Source of the DNA: a virus
DNA: 31,401 nucleotides
Strand: one strand, 5' to 3'
IMG/VR virus record: IMGVR_UViG_3300030450_002666
Location: 1-31,401 of that record
Below the pieces are notes generated by a model. The model saw nothing but the letters and a program-made list of their open reading frames with translations, did no database searches and was not told where the DNA came from. The position numbers were made by a program, and so were the translations under genes. Position 1 is the stretch's first letter. The number at the start of each line of letters is the position of its first letter. Positions 8,101 through 12,819 of the stretch are shown piece after piece.

Positions 8101-8145
8101 CATATATTATTACACCATATCTATTGATATGGTATAATATATCTA
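8101..8145 (-). promoter_or_regulatory. palindromic promoter/operator P1 upstream of moxR
   Basis: ACCATATC (8114-8121) and GATATGGT (8126-8133) form an inverted repeat with AT-rich flanks that extend the symmetry. Read leftward, TTATAC (8137-8132) and TGTAAT (8114-8109) are spaced by 17 bp, a plausible sigma70 promoter for the ATPase operon. Read rightward, TTACAC (8110-8115) and TATAAT (8133-8138) are also spaced by 17 bp, but no rightward gene follows. The element recurs almost unchanged at 10534-10580. Confidence 0.65.
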
Positions 8146-8147
8146 AC

Positions 8148-8579
8148 CTAGTCGCACACTTTTTCCACCCCCACTTTGATCGTATCTAAAGCTGCTTGTA
8201 CCTGTTCTCTAATAGAACTGCTAGGCAAATGAGTAATAACCTTCGCAGTTTTAGTAAGGAACTGCCTAGAACCACACACTCTGCACTTAGCCTTATCAAC
8301 AGAATTAGTCCCAGCTGTTCGGGTAGTCAGCTTTACCCCTTGCATTCCTGACCCAATACACCTATTCATAAACTGTCTTAGGGCAGTTCTATGCGTAACA
8401 TTGTGAAGGTCAAAGTCTTTATAGCTAGACTGATAGCCTTCAATTGGGCTTTTGATTTCAACTGAGAAGATAAAATCTAGGTCTGGCTGAACACTACTAG
8501 GTACTCTGCCACACATAGCGCACTTCACTTCGTCCCAAAGCTGAAGAATTGAACCGCTGCAATACTCACATTTACTCAA
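8148..8579 (-). CDS. zinc-ribbon protein of unknown function
   Basis: A 143-residue protein with two cysteine clusters. The N-terminal ribbon is Cys4/Cys7 with Cys20/Cys23 (SKCEYCSGS and KCAMCGRV); a second CxxC is at Cys99/Cys102 (AKCRVCGS). The middle (about 35-90) is beta and helical with no known motif. Metal binding is likely; the target is unknown. The start is a TTG at 8579 with GGAGG five to six bases upstream, in a junction where the preceding stop TAG sits inside the ribosome binding region. It is the last gene before P1. Confidence 0.75.
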   Translation of the reverse strand: MSKCEYCSGSILQLWDEVKCAMCGRVPSSVQPDLDFIFSVEIKSPIEGYQSSYKDFDLHNVTHRTALRQFMNRCIGSGMQGVKLTTRTAGTNSVDKAKCRVCGSRQFLTKTAKVITHLPSSSIREQVQAALDTIKVGVEKVCD

Positions 8580-8580
8580 T

Positions 8581-8748
8581 CTAGCCTCCTTTGTAATTGT
8601 TTACCGCTTCGACGATCAAATTAGCGTTGGCGATTGCCTCCTCCGGGCTGTTGCCTTCAGCAGTACAAACGTAGTTGTCCTCATTTATGGCAGCAGACTG
8701 AACGTGTATTCCAGTTGCGTACCACGGTCTTGGTGTTGCTTCATTCAT
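8581..8748 (-). CDS. small conserved phage protein (ATPRPW...AIANANLIVEAVN type)
   Basis: A 55-residue protein starting MNEATPRPWYATG and ending in EEAIANANLIVEAVNNY. This arrangement is frequent in phages of Gram-positive and environmental bacteria, and no function is established that I know of. I choose the ATG at 8748 because AGGAG lies 11 bases upstream; a longer reading from a GTG at 8772 would place that site inside the gene. The preceding intergenic region carries the tandem dyads at 8767-8799. Confidence 0.75.
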   Translation of the reverse strand: MNEATPRPWYATGIHVQSAAINEDNYVCTAEGNSPEEAIANANLIVEAVNNYKGG

Positions 8749-8766
8749 CTTGTCGATTACTCCTTC

Positions 8767-8799
8767 TAACACTTGTTACTAGTCCGCTAACACTTGTTA
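8767..8799. promoter_or_regulatory. two tandem TAACACTTGTTA dyads, 21 bp apart
   Basis: TAACACTTGTTA occurs at 8767-8778 and again, identical, at 8788-8799. The start-to-start distance is 21 bp, two helical turns, so two dimers would bind the same DNA face. The pair fills the 63-base gap between two small genes of the leftward array. No good -10/-35 pair is visible here, so it may block or insulate transcription or serve in replication. Confidence 0.55.
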
Positions 8800-8811
8800 T
8801 TTACATCCCAC

Positions 8812-8973
8812 TTATCCATGTCCATACTCTAACTCCTCAATACTAGTTCGGAAGCGACGGATTCTAGAACGATACTTGGCTTTATCAAATCCAACTCGTT
8901 TACCAGTGTGGCAAAGTTCACAGCCACGATTTCGCCTAGCTTTAGACTTGCGGTGCTTCTTAGGTTTACTCAT
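8812..8973 (-). CDS. small basic CxxC protein
   Basis: A 53-residue, Lys/Arg-rich protein (MSKPKKHRKSKARRNRGCEL) with one CELC pair at residues 18-21 and a nearby His, followed by an arginine-rich helix (YRSRIRRFRTSIEEL). It could bind nucleic acid through its basic face; four metal ligands are not obvious. The ATG at 8973 overlaps the stop of the preceding gene in ATGAGTAA, a classic coupled overlap. A longer reading from 9048 would overlap that gene by over 80 bases and is not preferred. Confidence 0.7.
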   Translation of the reverse strand: MSKPKKHRKSKARRNRGCELCHTGKRVGFDKAKYRSRIRRFRTSIEELEYGHG

Positions 8974-9211
8974 CTGAGAAAAATCCATTCTCTCTAGTCC
9001 AGTACAACTTCTTCCAAGCGAAGAAACCAGTTGCCCATTGGTGTTCAAACTCCTCCTTTGAATAAGCTAGCGAATATGTAGTTCGACCATCGAACATATT
9101 GCCGTACTCGATGATATGAGTTACGGGTTCATCAGACTCACCGCCAGATGTATAAACCCCATCGTTGCTAGTTATCTGATCGACAATCCCTTTGTCGTTT
9201 ATGCTTGCCAT
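8966..9211 (-). CDS. small protein of unknown function
   Basis: An 81-residue protein. It holds a loop-rich N-terminus, then a possible beta hairpin (THIIEYGNMFDGRTTYSLAY) and an aromatic helix (SKEEFEHQWATGFFAWKKLY). It has no cysteines, unlike its neighbours. I recognise no family. GGAGGT lies 11 bases before the ATG at 9211, and the 3' end overlaps the next gene. Confidence 0.7.
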   Translation of the reverse strand: MASINDKGIVDQITSNDGVYTSGGESDEPVTHIIEYGNMFDGRTTYSLAYSKEEFEHQWATGFFAWKKLYWTRENGFFSDE

Positions 9212-9499
9212 CTAACTCTTACCTCCAAATAATGCTGCTAGTGTTACTGCAACAATTCCAACTAGTAGCAGGGCGACCGTCACCCTAGCTAGAACTATTT
9301 CGCTACGCTTCACCGTAACGTATTCAATCGGCTTATCAACTTTCTTGATAGCTAGCTCTTTATTGTGTTCGTAAAACTCTGGGTGAACTAGCCCAGACCA
9401 AGCATAGGGAAGGCACTTGGCACAGAACCGTTCACCGTTCAAAGCTGGAAGGATTTTTTCTCCAACTTTTTTGCACCAAGCACAAGTCTTTTCATTCAT
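9212..9499 (-). CDS. membrane-anchored zinc-ribbon protein
   Basis: A 95-residue protein with an N-terminal four-cysteine ribbon (Cys6/Cys9 in TCAWCKK, Cys26/Cys29 in RFCAKCLP). A charged middle follows, then one hydrophobic helix at about residues 69-91 (VALLLVGIVAVTLAALF), close to the C-terminus. The layout suggests a tail-anchored inner-membrane protein with its metal-binding domain in the cytoplasm. The junction GGGGTAAACCATG contains the previous gene's stop (TAA). A role in host takeover or superinfection exclusion is possible but unproven. Confidence 0.75.
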   Translation of the reverse strand: MNEKTCAWCKKVGEKILPALNGERFCAKCLPYAWSGLVHPEFYEHNKELAIKKVDKPIEYVTVKRSEIVLARVTVALLLVGIVAVTLAALFGGKS

Positions 9500-9502
9500 G
9501 GT

Positions 9503-9703
9503 TTACCCCTCAAAGCTGATATATGTACTGTCGTACCGAACCAAATAATCCCTAGTGCCATTCAAAGCACTTAGAACGAAGTCACCGCTCGGTGTTGTGA
9601 CCTTGTAAATGCCATGCTCCTTTCTAACGTCGAACAACTTAGAAGCCCTAAGCTGCTTTAGTACTTGTTGCAAAGCTGGCTTTGCCCATCGTTCGATTTT
9701 CAT
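9503..9703 (-). CDS. small phage protein of unknown function
   Basis: A 66-residue protein with a basic helix (QQVLKQLRASKLFDVRKE) followed by a beta-rich half (GIYKVTTPSGDFVLSAL, then YLVRYDSTYISFEG). The shape suggests a small alpha/beta domain. I recognise no family. It is joined to the preceding gene by AAGGAGTAAACCATG, in which the upstream TAA stop lies between the ribosome binding site and this ATG. Confidence 0.7.
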   Translation of the reverse strand: MKIERWAKPALQQVLKQLRASKLFDVRKEHGIYKVTTPSGDFVLSALNGTRDYLVRYDSTYISFEG

Positions 9704-9706
9704 GGT

Positions 9707-9895
9707 TTACTCCTTTTCTGCCCAGTTCCCGTTCCAGAGATGAAGTAAACTGTCTGCACAGCCCTTGCAGAACATTCCATCGAATCTAGTTGTATCAGCG
9801 TCCTCAAGTCCACAATCGGTGCAAATGCCAGCGTCGCGCTGTGCTAGTTGCTGGTTTATTCGGTTCGTTGCAAATGGTGACTGTTCGATATACAT
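9707..9895 (-). CDS. small zinc-finger protein
   Basis: A 62-residue protein with Cys25/Cys28 (GICTDCGL) and Cys43/Cys46 (MFCKGCAD), spaced as in treble-clef or DksA/TraR-like fingers. The first 20 residues are polar (NRINQQLAQRD). It lacks the long coiled coil of DksA, so an RNA polymerase secondary-channel role is not supported. It starts after the shared junction CTAGGAGTAAACCATG, where TAG is the stop of the gene before it. Confidence 0.75.
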   Translation of the reverse strand: MYIEQSPFATNRINQQLAQRDAGICTDCGLEDADTTRFDGMFCKGCADSLLHLWNGNWAEKE

Positions 9896-9904
9896 GGTTT
9901 ACTC

Positions 9905-10240
9905 CTAGTCCCGTTCCAGACCGTTTACTTCATCTTCGGTGAAGCCAGCTGCATCTAGGGTTCGTCGAATCAGATGCTCAACTTCACCAGCCTCTAGGTT
10001 TCCGGTTTCACCAGCTAGCAATTCGATAATCGTCTTCGCTAACTTGAGATACGAAGTGCCTAGAACATAATCGTCACCGATTTTGCTTCCATACCTAGCT
10101 TCGTATTCAACCCTGTAGTCCTGTAGCCCTTCGATCAGGCTAACGAAAGGTGCTTCGAAGCCCTTCGGAGTCAACCAAGCCCTGACGTGGCGGTTCTTCC
10201 AGCCTTCAGTTTTAGCAACCTTGCCTTTTACGTTATTCAT
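9905..10240 (-). CDS. helical protein of unknown function
   Basis: A 111-residue protein, predicted largely helical, with segments FVSLIEGLQDYRVEYEARYG and YLKLAKTIIELLAGE and an acidic end. I recognise no family. Two in-frame ATGs exist: the one at 10246 is only two bases from AGGAG, while the one at 10240 is eight bases away and is chosen. The region upstream reads CTAGTAACTAGGAG, giving the previous stop and the ribosome binding site. Confidence 0.7.
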   Translation of the reverse strand: MNNVKGKVAKTEGWKNRHVRAWLTPKGFEAPFVSLIEGLQDYRVEYEARYGSKIGDDYVLGTSYLKLAKTIIELLAGETGNLEAGEVEHLIRRTLDAAGFTEDEVNGLERD

Positions 10241-10251
10241 ATTCATAACTC

Positions 10252-10488
10252 CTAGTTACTAGCAAATTCACAATCAATACCAGTTGGTATGCAGTACTCA
10301 CAATCAATACCAGTGATTACAACCTTGTTGCAACCATCGTTGGCACAAAAGACACAAGTGTCTGACTCGTAGCCAGTTGGATAGGCTTCTGCTTTGTCAT
10401 TGAAATAAGCACAAGTGCTATTGCAATAGACTTTTATGTCTACGGCATCACCTTGTTTATCTTCAACAAATTCAACATGGATAACCAA
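10252..10488 (-). CDS. cysteine-rich protein with internal repeat
   Basis: About 78 residues with cysteines in pairs: YCNSTC, CVFC, DGC and DCEYC. The C-terminus repeats itself (TGIDCEYCIP, then TGIDCEFASN). Metal binding is likely. I place the start at a TTG at 10488 because AGGAG lies seven bases upstream, matching the TTG starts of other genes here. An upstream in-frame ATG at 10536 would fall directly at the promoter P2, with no leader or ribosome binding site. The ATG overlapping the ribosome binding region is out of frame. Confidence 0.65.
   Translation of the reverse strand: MVIHVEFVEDKQGDAVDIKVYCNSTCAYFNDKAEAYPTGYESDTCVFCANDGCNKVVITGIDCEYCIPTGIDCEFASN
10268..10314. repeat. 30-bp-period direct repeat inside the cysteine-rich gene
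   Basis: The 17-mer TCACAATCAATACCAGT occurs at 10268-10284 and again at 10298-10314. The 30-base period keeps the reading frame and duplicates ten codons including one cysteine. Confidence 0.85.
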
Positions 10489-10533
10489 TTCATAACTCCT
10501 AATTTCATTAGCCGACCGACCAATTGCCGACGA

Positions 10534-10580
10534 CATATATTATTACACCATACCTAAAGGTATGGTATAATATATCTAAT
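10534..10580 (-). promoter_or_regulatory. palindromic promoter/operator P2, near-copy of P1
   Basis: ACCATACC (10547-10554) and GGTATGGT (10559-10566) flank a TAAA loop, with the same AT-rich surroundings as P1. The core differs from P1 mainly in compensating changes: ATATC/GATAT in P1 has become ATACC/GGTAT here, so symmetry is kept, as expected of a protein-binding operator. Leftward TTATAC-17-TGTAAT would drive the lower half of the small-gene array, starting with the cysteine-rich gene. Rightward TTACAC-17-TATAAT is also present. Confidence 0.65.
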
Positions 10581-10581
10581 G

Positions 10582-10728
10582 CTAGTTGATTCCGGTCTCC
10601 GCCGAGCAGTCTATGCAGCCGAATCTGCCAGTTGGTTTTATAAATTCACCTTGAATTTCATCGACATCGAAGATGAACAGTTCATCCCAGCGGTGAAATC
10701 CTAGTAGGCAAAGCAATTTTCCTAACAA
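10582..10728 (-). CDS. DUF1660-like small zinc-ribbon protein, paralogue A
   Basis: A 48-residue protein with a KLLCLLGFHRW start, a beta stretch and CIDC (Cys38/Cys41). The arrangement [KLLC..G.H.W]...CxxC is typical of the small DUF1660-type phage zinc ribbons. The start is a TTG at 10728 with AGGAG seven bases upstream; the upstream gene's TAG lies between them. It is paralogous to the next gene upstream, sharing a KLLC.LGFH.W core and clear DNA similarity. Family assignment is by motif only. Confidence 0.6.
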   Translation of the reverse strand: MLGKLLCLLGFHRWDELFIFDVDEIQGEFIKPTGRFGCIDCSAETGIN

Positions 10729-10731
10729 GTT

Positions 10732-10848
10732 CTAGCTCCTTTGTTCCCAGCAAGCCCTAATACATATTTCCGGCTTGCTTTTATGTGTAAATACTGGCTC
10801 CCAAAGATGAAATCCTAGCGAGCAAAGTAGTTTTTTTAGCCAATACAT
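10732..10848 (-). CDS. DUF1660-like small protein, paralogue B, shortened ribbon
   Basis: A 38-residue protein starting MYWLKKLLCSLGFHLWEP. It shares the KLLC.LGFH.W core with the gene just downstream, and the DNA at 10808-10837 resembles 10694-10720, so the two arose by tandem duplication. Here the second half differs: only single cysteines (Cys9, Cys29, Cys34) remain, with no CxxC, so the ribbon may be degraded or have different ligands. The ATG at 10848 is preceded by AGGAAACAGGA. Confidence 0.5.
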   Translation of the reverse strand: MYWLKKLLCSLGFHLWEPVFTHKSKPEICIRACWEQRS

Positions 10849-10857
10849 TCCTGTTTC

Positions 10858-10878
10858 CTAGTTCCTAGTTGCTAGTTC
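10858..10878. repeat. triple CTAGTTN heptamer at a gene end
   Basis: CTAGTTC, CTAGTTG and CTAGTTC follow one another at 10858-10878 and include the stop of the small helical gene. Double versions occur at 11041-11054 and 11425-11438, and related forms at 10251-10261, 11478-11491 and 11623-11633. On the coding strand these give AACTAG units from which stop codons and AGGAG sites are built. Confidence 0.7.
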
Positions 10879-11031
10879 TACGATTAGTGCCGCTTCAACT
10901 TGGGTCAAGCAGCAATCAACTAGCTTCTTAGCTCCGTCCTGTTGAATTTCCATAACCGCGAATAGCTTTACTGCTTCCGGTACACCTTCATAGCACTTGT
11001 TAGCTACGACATCTTCTTCGATTCGGTACAT
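10858..11031 (-). CDS. small acidic helical protein
   Basis: A 57-residue protein (MYRIEEDVVANKCYEGVPEA and onwards) that is mostly helical, with Cys40/Cys41 adjacent and the ending LIVELATRN encoded by the heptamer repeats. I recognise no family. AGGAG lies six bases before the ATG, in the junction CTAGTAACTAGGAG shared with other genes here. Codon-by-codon reading shows no internal stop. Confidence 0.6.
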   Translation of the reverse strand: MYRIEEDVVANKCYEGVPEAVKLFAVMEIQQDGAKKLVDCCLTQVEAALIVELATRN

Positions 11032-11047
11032 TTGTAACTCCTAGTTA

Positions 11048-11179
11048 CTAGTTTTCTGGACAGTCGTTAGAATGTCCATCTTCACAAGCTAGACACTCCG
11101 GGCAATGAAGCTCTAAGTCTTCATAGCAGTGAGTGCAAATATCCATACACTTCGGACAGCCTGATTCACAACAATCCAT
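11048..11179 (-). CDS. 43-residue cysteine-rich zinc-binding protein
   Basis: A tiny protein with ten cysteines in 43 residues: C3, C4, C8, C11, C15, C18, C26, C29, C32 and C40, including CPKC, CTHC and CPECLAC. Two zinc-ribbon knuckles can be drawn, and His17, His25 and His36 offer further ligands. The rest is acidic. The ATG at 11179 follows AGGAAG by six bases; the TAA of the upstream gene lies in between. It resembles small phage ribbon proteins in style but I cannot assign a named family. Confidence 0.65.
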   Translation of the reverse strand: MDCCESGCPKCMDICTHCYEDLELHCPECLACEDGHSNDCPEN

Positions 11180-11182
11180 TGG

Positions 11183-11398
11183 TTACTTCCTAGTCCAAAA
11201 TGCGTCGTCACTTCCGAAGAAGCTAGCACTTATTACAGTTTCGCTATGCCAAGTTGCTTTGAAGTAGAAGGGGTCTTCGGCTCCAGTTGCTAGTTGGGTT
11301 TTGATAGAACGACGTTCCGCTTTAGTGCTAGTTCGTCGGTCGAACTTAGTCTTCGGTTCGACTCTTAGGTACTTAGACTTTCGATAGCTTCGGGACAA
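11183..11398 (-). CDS. small basic protein of unknown function
   Basis: A 71-residue protein. The first 45 residues are strongly basic (SRSYRKSKYLRVEPKTKFDRR, then TKAERRSIKTQL) and suggest nucleic-acid binding. The second half is aromatic (DPFYFKATWHSE, then SDDAFWTRK). The start is a TTG at 11398 with GGAG eight bases upstream. I recognise no family. It is the second gene of the array, after the 143-residue gene. Confidence 0.65.
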   Translation of the reverse strand: MSRSYRKSKYLRVEPKTKFDRRTSTKAERRSIKTQLATGAEDPFYFKATWHSETVISASFFGSDDAFWTRK

Positions 11399-11519
11399 TT
11401 CGATTACTCCAATTTCAATTCTGACTAGTTGCTAGTTTCGAGGTAACTCGTCAGCTTGGGCTACCAATACCCAAGAACTAGCTACTAGCTGCCCCGAAGG
11501 GCAACTAGTAAGCCAAGTC

Positions 11520-11951
11520 TTACGACTTGGCTGAGATAGCTGCCAAAGCAGCTGTCATGGCTTCCATCGAAGCAGCAAGCTGCTTCATGGTGGATTCGAT
11601 AGAATCCAGTTGCGGAGAGTTGCTAGTAACTAGCTCCGGAGCCTTGTTACGAATGGAATCATTCGTAACTTTCGACTTCTTGGCAACTTTCGTTGCCTTC
11701 TTGCTGGTCTTACGACCAGCTAGTGCAAGCAGCTCCTTACGGAGCAGCTTGGTGGTCATGGACTTCGGAACCACAACCTTCCATAGCTTCGCTATGGCGA
11801 CTAGTTCGGCTTTCACCAACCGAAGGTCGTTTCGTCCAAATTCGGTCTTACCGAATTCTGCGTTGTAACGACGAATGTCGTCGCTGGGCGTTAGAGCGAT
11901 TTGCTGCAAATCGCTGAGGGCTGCTATGTCGTACTTCGTTGCCAATTTCAA
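11520..11951 (-). CDS. Lys-rich protein of unknown function encoded through a hairpin array
   Basis: A 143-residue protein. Residues 40-78 are helical (RLVKAELVAIAKLWKVV, then TKLLRKELLALAGRK) and recall a small SAP/HeH-type nucleic-acid-binding helix pair. Then comes a lysine-rich linker (KTSKKATKVAKKSKV) and a C-terminal amphipathic helix (MKQLAASMEAMTAALAAI) that could oligomerise. The layout fits a DNA-binding or histone-like protein, but no family is recognised. GGAG lies six bases before the ATG. The gene is filled with perfect short hairpins, including one that surrounds the stop codon (11511-11532), and a 110-nt hairpin ends about six bases before the GGAG site. It is the first gene of the leftward set. 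Confidence 0.65.
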   Translation of the reverse strand: MKLATKYDIAALSDLQQIALTPSDDIRRYNAEFGKTEFGRNDLRLVKAELVAIAKLWKVVVPKSMTTKLLRKELLALAGRKTSKKATKVAKKSKVTNDSIRNKAPELVTSNSPQLDSIESTMKQLAASMEAMTAALAAISAKS

Positions 11952-11961
11952 ACTCCAAATC

Positions 11962-12071
11962 GGTCTGGTTGGAACCCCTCAACCATCTGGAGGGGTTCTA
12001 CGGGGTATCAACCCCCTATTAGGGGGTATAATACCCCTTCAAACCCCTCCGGTTGATGGGTTCCACCGACC
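11962..12071. other. long imperfect hairpin, about 43 bp, upstream of the 143-residue gene
   Basis: Nested pairings: GGTC/GACC (11962/12068), GGT/ACC, GGAACCC/GGGTTCC (11971/12058), TCAACC/GGTTGA (11979/12051), a four-base bulge, GGAGGGGTT/AACCCCTCC (11989/12042), GGGGTAT/ATACCCC (12002/12031), and an inner ACCCCCT/AGGGGGT (12011/12021) with an ATT loop. It ends about six bases before the GGAG of the leftward gene, so it would form most of that mRNA's proximal leader. An alternative 9-bp hairpin (11972-11998) competes with part of it. Confidence 0.75.
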
Positions 12072-12323
12072 TAGCCACCAACTGCCATCGCCTTGTGACG
12101 CCGACCGATCGCTAGGACGGTAGTCCGGTGTCAGTCCGCACAGGAAACCCAGAGAGAGCATAGGCTCTCTGGGTACACGCAGCGCAGGATTATAGCCCCA
12201 GTTCAAATCGGGGTGGAAAATGTGCCAATTTCAGCAGCCTCCAACACGCGCCAGACCACCGTTGGTGGTCTGATACAGAGTCCCCAGACTCTGACTAGCT
12301 GGTTCTCTGGGGAGAACCGAAGT

Positions 12324-12368
12324 GTAACAACACAGTTGTTACAACACTAGTAACACTTGTTACTAGTG
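12324..12368. promoter_or_regulatory. two adjacent perfect dyads with GTAACA/TGTTAC arms
   Basis: GTAACAAC (12324-12331) and GTTGTTAC (12335-12342) pair around ACA. Next to them CACTAGTAACA (12345-12355) and TGTTACTAGTG (12358-12368) form a 24-bp perfect palindrome. The core TAACACTTGTTA (12351-12362) equals the sites at 8767 and 8788, and a degenerate match begins exactly 21 bp before it, at 12330. Probably a binding site for a dimeric regulator or replication protein. Confidence 0.6.
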
Positions 12369-12446
12369 AGAGGGTGAGCCGACACCCTCTGGGGAGGGTG
12401 ACACTCCTCGGGGATGCCGAGTGCCTCCACGCTTCAGGGGGCAATT

Positions 12447-12472
12447 GGGTTGTGGGTGGTGTGGGTGGTGGG
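12447..12472 (+). other. G-quadruplex-capable tract in a G/T-only stretch
   Basis: Four GGG runs start at 12447, 12454, 12463 and 12470 with loops of 4, 6 and 4 bases, satisfying the standard G-quadruplex pattern. The surrounding bases 12445-12485 are only G and T, and no C occurs from 12443 to 12528. A GGGGGGG run lies at about 12518-12524. On the opposite strand this is a C/A tract. Confidence 0.65.
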
Positions 12473-12619
12473 TGGTGGTGTGGTGAGGTGGTGTGTGGTG
12501 GTGTGTGTGTGATGGATGGGGGGGTATGCTGTGGAAGTAGGAGGAGTAAGGGTGAGTGACACCCCTCTGACAGATTATTTTTTCGCCTTGCCTTCCCCCT
12601 ATAACCCCCATGTAGTTTA

Positions 12620-12648
12620 GTAACACCTGTCTTTAAAACAGGTGTTAC
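12620..12648. promoter_or_regulatory. inverted dyad, 11-bp arms
   Basis: GTAACACCTGT (12620-12630) and ACAGGTGTTAC (12638-12648) are exact reverse complements around a 7-base loop. Each arm is a near-complete copy of the TAACARGTGTTA dyad, so the element could bind two dimers or form a hairpin. It is upstream of the rightward packaging genes. Confidence 0.55.
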
Positions 12649-12691
12649 GTTCCCCTAACCCCCCTATAGTCCCCCCTTCCCCCAATTTTCA

Positions 12692-12713
12692 GTAACAGGT
12701 GTTACAGGTGTTA
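12692..12713. promoter_or_regulatory. two overlapping TAACAGGTGTTA dyads
   Basis: GTAACAGGTGTTAC (12692-12705) overlaps TTACAGGTGTTA (12702-12713), with a 9-bp register shift. This is the dyad nearest to the terminase gene, about 170 bases upstream, and may control late transcription. Confidence 0.55.
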
Positions 12714-12819
12714 CAGTAGAGCTGGTTACAGTTTTGCATCCGGGGCGGTTTTCTTTCTCGCCGTCCTCGTCAGGGATAAGCTGATCTAAAAAGGTGCAGT
12801 TTTAGGTCTTGGTAGCCAC

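Larger units (their letters stand above)
11439..12421. repeat. dense array of short perfect hairpins
   Basis: About 25 short inverted repeats follow one another, most with perfect stems of 5-10 bp and loops of three or four bases. Inside the coding gene: 11511-11532 (9 bp, TTAC loop), 11538-11553, 11569-11586, 11591-11608 (7 bp, GATA), 11646-11669 (10 bp, GAAT), 11682-11697, 11703-11720 (7 bp, TTAC), 11732-11745, 11781-11797, 11839-11857 and 11895-11915 (9 bp). Upstream of it: 11962-12071 (see separate entry), 12147-12174, 12252-12272 (9 bp), 12276-12293, 12301-12318, 12324-12342 and 12345-12368. The hairpins differ in sequence, so it is not a tandem repeat. Confidence 0.8.

Noticed and set aside
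8974-9048. N-terminal extension of the basic CxxC protein
   Set aside because: It would overlap the neighbouring gene by over 80 bases; the ATGAGTAA overlap gives a better start at 8973.
11527-11868. 113-codon open frame on the + strand opposite the 143-residue gene
   Set aside because: It has no ribosome binding site and faces the leftward set. The - strand frame has GGAG at the right distance and a more protein-like composition.
12190-12230. GTTCAAATC resembling a tRNA T-loop with CCCC/GGGG stem
   Set aside because: The T-stem has an A:G mismatch and no matching acceptor, D or anticodon arm can be drawn upstream; probably just another hairpin of the region.
11439-12421. CRISPR array
   Set aside because: The hairpins differ in sequence and spacing; there is no constant repeat and no cas gene.
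12363-12626. 87-codon open frame on the - strand
   Set aside because: Its product is a low-complexity His/Pro/Thr sequence made by the G/T tract; no ribosome binding site.
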